In this document: positions 61,306 to 64,000 of the stretch, piece after piece
Numbering within the stretch: position 1 is the first letter of the stretch
How the letters are laid out: each line of letters starts with the position of its first letter
From: VRUE01 sp035318745
GTDB taxonomy: Bacteria > Actinomycetota > Thermoleophilia > Solirubrobacterales > 70-9
DNA: 64,000 bases
Direction: 5' to 3'
Assembly (NCBI GenBank): GCA_035318745.1
Contig: DATHEA010000002.1
Span: 62,001 to 126,000, forward strand
Notes under the pieces: model-generated
What the model saw: the letters and a program-made list of their open reading frames with translations, nothing else
Database searches by the model: none
Told to the model about the DNA's origin: nothing
Program-made: the position numbers and the translations under genes

Positions 61306-62058
61306 TCAGCGCCGCCGCTTCTTCTTTTTTGGCGGCGGTGGCGGTGGCTTGGCAGCTGCAATCGCCTCGGGCGTAGCCATCGCGGGAGCCGGAATGAACC
61401 GTTTGAGCGCGTACTGCTGGCCGATCGTCCAGAAGTTGGTCGTGATCCAGTAGAGGACGAGGCCAGCCGGGAAGCTGATCACGAAGGGTACGAAGACGAA
61501 GGGCAGGACGAGCATCATCGTGCGCTGGCTTTTATCCGCGGTGACCGCCATCACCATGCCGGAGATCAGCTGCGTGCCGATGTAGAGGATGAGCAGGGCG
61601 ATCAGTTCGCCGCCGGTCGCCTTCGCGGTCAGGTCGTGGATGAAGAGGAACGACGCTTCGCTGCCGCAATGCCCCGCTTCGCAGCCGATGTCGGCGGGAA
61701 GCTCGTTGCGGAGGACGTGGAAGAGGGTGATGAAGACCGGGAGCTGAGCGATCAGCGGGATGCAGGAGGCAAAGGGGTTGACTTTGTTCTCCTGGTAGAA
61801 GCGCATCATCTCTTGCTGCATGCGTTTTTGGTCGTTTTTGTATTTCTCTTTGAGCTCTTTCAGCTGCGGCTGCAGCGCCTGCAGCGCTCGCATCCCTTTA
61901 AGGGATTTGTAGGTGAGCGGGATCAGCAGCGCCCGGGTGCAGATCGTCAGCGCGATGATCGCCCCACCCCAACTGAGGCCGGCGTCGTCGTGGAAGAATT
62001 TGAGGACACCGTTGGCAATGTCGACCAGCGGCTGCAGGATGTCGGCGGTCGGCATCAC
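61306..62058 (-). CDS. yidC: Membrane protein insertase YidC/Oxa1
   Basis: YidC inserts membrane proteins alone or with Sec. The 250-residue protein is of the short type without the large periplasmic domain. Core motifs are LSWGGAIIALTICTRALLIP with the conserved groove Arg, YKSLKGMRALQALQPQLKEL, NPFASCIPLIAQLPVFITLF and FPAGLVLYWITTNFW. The C-terminus is a Pro-run followed by a basic tail (PPPPPPKKKKRRR) that may contact ribosomes. Start is GTG at 62058 or ATG at 62055, both overlapping the yidD stop. Confidence 0.95.
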   Translation of the reverse strand: MMPTADILQPLVDIANGVLKFFHDDAGLSWGGAIIALTICTRALLIPLTYKSLKGMRALQALQPQLKELKEKYKNDQKRMQQEMMRFYQENKVNPFASCIPLIAQLPVFITLFHVLRNELPADIGCEAGHCGSEASFLFIHDLTAKATGGELIALLILYIGTQLISGMVMAVTADKSQRTMMLVLPFVFVPFVISFPAGLVLYWITTNFWTIGQQYALKRFIPAPAMATPEAIAAAKPPPPPPKKKKRRR

Positions 62059-62327
62059 GAGTGGGCCTCACGGTGATAGTCGGAGGGGTCGACCGGCCCT
62101 ACCCGCAGCGTGAAGCGGTCCGGGACGGGGTCGAAACCGCCGTGGCTGAAGGGGTTGCAGCGCAGCAGGCGCCAGCAGGCCAGCAACAGGCCCCTGATCG
62201 GTCCGAAGCGACGAATCGACTGGGTCGCGTAGGCGGAACAAGTCGGCTCGTAGCGACAGCGGCGCGGAAGGGCGGGCGAGACCAAACGCCCGTAGGCGAC
62301 GATCGGGGCCAGCAGAAGCCGTTTCAC
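62055..62327 (-). CDS. yidD: Membrane protein insertion efficiency factor YidD
   Basis: A 90-residue YidD with the signature CRYEPTCSAYATQSIRRFGP and the downstream LRCNPFSHGGFDPVP, containing the three conserved cysteines. It assists insertion by YidC. GTG at 62327 overlaps the rnpA stop (GTGA), and its end overlaps yidC. The first codons lie within a candidate parS site. Confidence 0.94.
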   Translation of the reverse strand: MKRLLLAPIVAYGRLVSPALPRRCRYEPTCSAYATQSIRRFGPIRGLLLACWRLLRCNPFSHGGFDPVPDRFTLRVGPVDPSDYHREAHS

Positions 62328-62335
62328 GTGGAACG
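62320..62335. promoter_or_regulatory. Candidate parS site
   Basis: CGTTTCACGTGGAACG matches the bacterial parS consensus TGTTTCACGTGAAACA at every position of the inner GTTNCACGTGNAAC. It spans the rnpA stop and yidD start, about 3.3 kb from parB, as expected for an origin-proximal ParB site. Confidence 0.75.
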
Positions 62336-62695
62336 CCTCCCTGCGCTGGCCTGCTCGAGCGCATCTTCGAGGCTCGCCTTGGCCCCCTCGGTGCCGTCGC
62401 GCTCGATCATCGCGGCGATCTCGGAGCGTGCCACCAAGACAAAGTCATGCTGCGCCGGAAGCCGATCGGAAAGGCTCCAGAAGGCCTCGCGCAGAGTCCG
62501 CTTGACGCGGTTGCGGTCGACTGCGCCGCCGACCTTGCGGCTGACCGAGACACCGAGCCGAACATCGCGCGCCTCCTCATCCTTGCGGGGAAAGCTGTAG
62601 AGCACGAGATAGCGGGTGGCGTGGGAGGAGCCGTCGCGGTAGACCCGGTCGAACTCGGCACTCCGCGAGAGGCGCCGTCGCTTCGCCGCCATCAC
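62324..62695 (-). CDS. rnpA: Ribonuclease P protein component
   Basis: A 123-residue RnpA, the protein subunit that helps RNase P RNA cut tRNA precursors. The N-terminal LSRSAEFDRVYRDGSSHATR and the RNR motif region GGAVDRNRVKRTLREAFW are diagnostic. Start is GTG or the ATG one codon later. The C-terminal ~20 residues are a non-conserved extension. It sits between rpmH and yidD in the standard order. Confidence 0.95.
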   Translation of the reverse strand: MMAAKRRRLSRSAEFDRVYRDGSSHATRYLVLYSFPRKDEEARDVRLGVSVSRKVGGAVDRNRVKRTLREAFWSLSDRLPAQHDFVLVARSEIAAMIERDGTEGAKASLEDALEQASAGRRST

Positions 62696-62717
62696 TCGAA
62701 CCCGGCTGGGGGAACCG

Positions 62718-62855
62718 TCATCCCGGCGTGAGGCGCTTCCGGCCTTTGGCCCGCCGCCGCTTCAGGATCGCGCGTCCTCCACGCGTCCGCATCCTCGCCC
62801 GGAACCCATGGGTCTTGGCCCGCTTACGCTTCTTCGGCTGATAGGTGCGCTTCAT
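62718..62855 (-). CDS. rpmH: 50S ribosomal protein L34
   Basis: The 45-residue L34: MKRTYQPKKRKRAKTHGFRA then RGGRAILKRRRAKGRKRL, a highly conserved, very basic protein of the large subunit. The CAT of its start is at 62853-62855. A reverse-strand TATACT (62866-62871) lies ten bases upstream. It is divergent from dnaA and first in the rpmH-rnpA-yidD-yidC operon. Confidence 0.96.
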   Translation of the reverse strand: MKRTYQPKKRKRAKTHGFRARMRTRGGRAILKRRRAKGRKRLTPG

Positions 62856-62865
62856 TGGGCGTCGC

Positions 62866-62871
62866 AGTATA
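62866..62871 (-). promoter_or_regulatory. -10 box of the rpmH operon
   Basis: Reverse-strand TATACT, ten bases before the rpmH ATG, in the 99-bp divergent region shared with dnaA (whose own box TATGGT is at 62940-62945). No DnaA boxes were seen in this gap. Confidence 0.5.
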
Positions 62872-62954
62872 CGGAGGCGTCCGGGAATCATTTCTTCGGC
62901 ATTTGCGGCCCGCCCAGATTCGAGCGGGGGGGCCGCCGCTATGGTCGCTCGCCG

Positions 62955-64000
62955 GTGCCCGACGACTCGCCTGCACAGGACCTCGACGCCCTCTGGGAGG
63001 ACGTCCAACGACGCCTGCGACTGGCCGTTCCGGAGTCGACCTTCAAGATCTGGCTCGAGCCGCTCAGGCCAGTTGGGGCTCAGGGGACGACGCTCTATCT
63101 CGCGGCTCCCGACGGGATCCAGACCTGGGTCGAGCGGCGCTACGCGCCCTTGCTCCGCGAAGCGCTTGCCGATGCGGTTACCCCGCTGAGCGAGATCGCC
63201 TTCTCCAGTGCCGGGGGAGATCGCTCGGCGGAAACGGAAAGGGGGTCCGTGGCAAAGCTTAACCCCAATTACACGTTCGAGCGCTTCGTGATCGGCGAGG
63301 GAAACCGCGGGGCGCACGCAGCGGCGCTCGCCGTCGCAGAGACGCCCTCGGAGGCCTATAACCCGCTCTTTCTGCACGGACCTCCAGGACTTGGCAAGAC
63401 CCACCTGCTTGGCGCGATCGCCAACTACCTGCAGGCCAACGCCCCCGGTCTCAGCGTGCGCTACACCACCGCCGAGGGCTTCACCAACGAGTTCGTCGCC
63501 GCGCTGCGGGCGAGCGGGGCGGAGAAGTTCAAGAGCCGCTACCGCGACCTCGACGTCCTCCTCGTCGACGACGTCCAGTTCCTGCAGGGCAAGCAGCACA
63601 CCGAGGAGGAGTTCTTCCACACCTTCAATGCCCTCTACGAGGGGGGAAGCCAGCTCGTGCTCTCGGCCGACCGGCTTCCCAGCGAGCTCTCGACCCTCGA
63701 GTCGCGACTGCGCGATCGCTTCGAGTGGGGCCTGACGGTCCCGGTCGGACCCCCCGACCTCGCCACCCGCCTCACCGTCCTCCAACACCTTGCCCGCGAG
63801 GCGGGCCTCGAGACCGATGGCGACGACGCTCTCTCCGAGCTCGCTCGCCGGATCGACGCCAACATACGCCGTCTCCACGGCGGGCTGACCAAGGTGATCG
63901 CACACGCCTCGCTCACCGCCAAGCCGCTCAGCGCGGAGCTGATCGCCGAGCTGATCCCCCATCGCTCCCAGGCGAGCGAGCCGACGACGGTGGAGGAGAT
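62955..64000 (+). CDS. dnaA: Chromosomal replication initiator DnaA (3' end outside the window)
   Basis: The frame opens with GTG at 62955 and runs off the end after 348 codons. The N-terminal domain I contains VPESTFKIWLEPLRPVG. Domain III begins LNPNYTFERFVIGEGNRGAH; Walker A is FLHGPPGLGKTHLLGAIANY, Walker B is LDVLLVDDVQFLQGKQHTEE, and the arginine finger region is LESRLRDRFEWGL. The missing part is the end of domain III and the DNA-binding domain IV. Domain II is very short. TATGGT lies nine bases before the GTG. The origin is probably just beyond the right edge. Confidence 0.95.
   Translation, partial: MPDDSPAQDLDALWEDVQRRLRLAVPESTFKIWLEPLRPVGAQGTTLYLAAPDGIQTWVERRYAPLLREALADAVTPLSEIAFSSAGGDRSAETERGSVAKLNPNYTFERFVIGEGNRGAHAAALAVAETPSEAYNPLFLHGPPGLGKTHLLGAIANYLQANAPGLSVRYTTAEGFTNEFVAALRASGAEKFKSRYRDLDVLLVDDVQFLQGKQHTEEEFFHTFNALYEGGSQLVLSADRLPSELSTLESRLRDRFEWGLTVPVGPPDLATRLTVLQHLAREAGLETDGDDALSELARRIDANIRRLHGGLTKVIAHASLTAKPLSAELIAELIPHRSQASEPTTVEE

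Noticed and set aside
62856..62954. oriC in the rpmH-dnaA gap
   Set aside because: No DnaA box (TTATCCACA-like) or AT-rich unwinding element is visible in these 99 bases; the origin is more likely beyond dnaA, outside the window.

Overview
The window is a 64 kb piece of a GC-rich chromosome whose gene content points to an actinobacterium of the Thermoleophilia/Solirubrobacterales type. This assignment is an inference from the Mce proteins, MmpL-like transporters, Tat system, trehalose genes, menaquinone-linked cytochrome bc complex, leaderless promoters and overall protein style. The right end is the replication-origin neighbourhood: dnaA runs off the edge, preceded by rpmH, rnpA, yidD, yidC, jag, rsmG, parA and parB, with a near-consensus parS site inside the rnpA/yidD overlap. 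No rRNA genes, CRISPR arrays, prophages or transposase genes were seen.

Layout, left to right. 1-9.2 kb: the 3' part of a polytopic glycosyltransferase, a flippase-like membrane protein, thiL, a response regulator/sensor kinase/HtrA-lipoprotein operon, and two trehalose genes (a glycosyltransferase-type trehalose synthase with an in-frame TGA near its end, and otsA). 9.3-17.4 kb: rpsF-ssb-rpsR-rplI, dnaB with a DnaC/DnaI-type helicase loader, purA and a TetR regulator. 17.5-33.2 kb: an envelope block with two secreted four-cysteine paralogues, six overlapping mce genes and an MmpL/RND transporter read leftward, then two more of the secreted paralogues. 33.2-39.6 kb: tRNA-Lys, tatA-tatC, a zinc-ribbon protein, polyprenyl diphosphate synthase, menG, and the qcrA-qcrB-qcrC complex. 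39.7-44.2 kb: a second MmpL-like transporter and a fifth secreted paralogue. 44.3-48.1 kb: a heme operon (hemB, an AhbA/AhbB-like fusion, hemL, an unknown). 48.3-57.9 kb: an ABC exporter, a decayed gene, a YmdB phosphodiesterase, a glycosyltransferase/phosphatase pair, an aminotransferase-ddl pair and a DUF151 nuclease-like protein. 58-64 kb: tRNA-Ile and the origin cluster.

Two features are not explained by the genes. First, two families of short intergenic repeats (six copies of family A, three of family B) have conserved cores, but each copy sits between a long pair of inverted arms whose sequence is unique to that locus. One further site (35594-35629) is a perfect 36-bp palindrome with no core. 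Second, a lineage-type family of secreted proteins with four conserved cysteines occurs five times, always beside Mce/MmpL genes.

Many genes carry a TANNNT box 6-9 bases before the start codon, indicating abundant leaderless transcription. This pattern was used to choose several starts. All family assignments come from reading motifs; no database search was possible.
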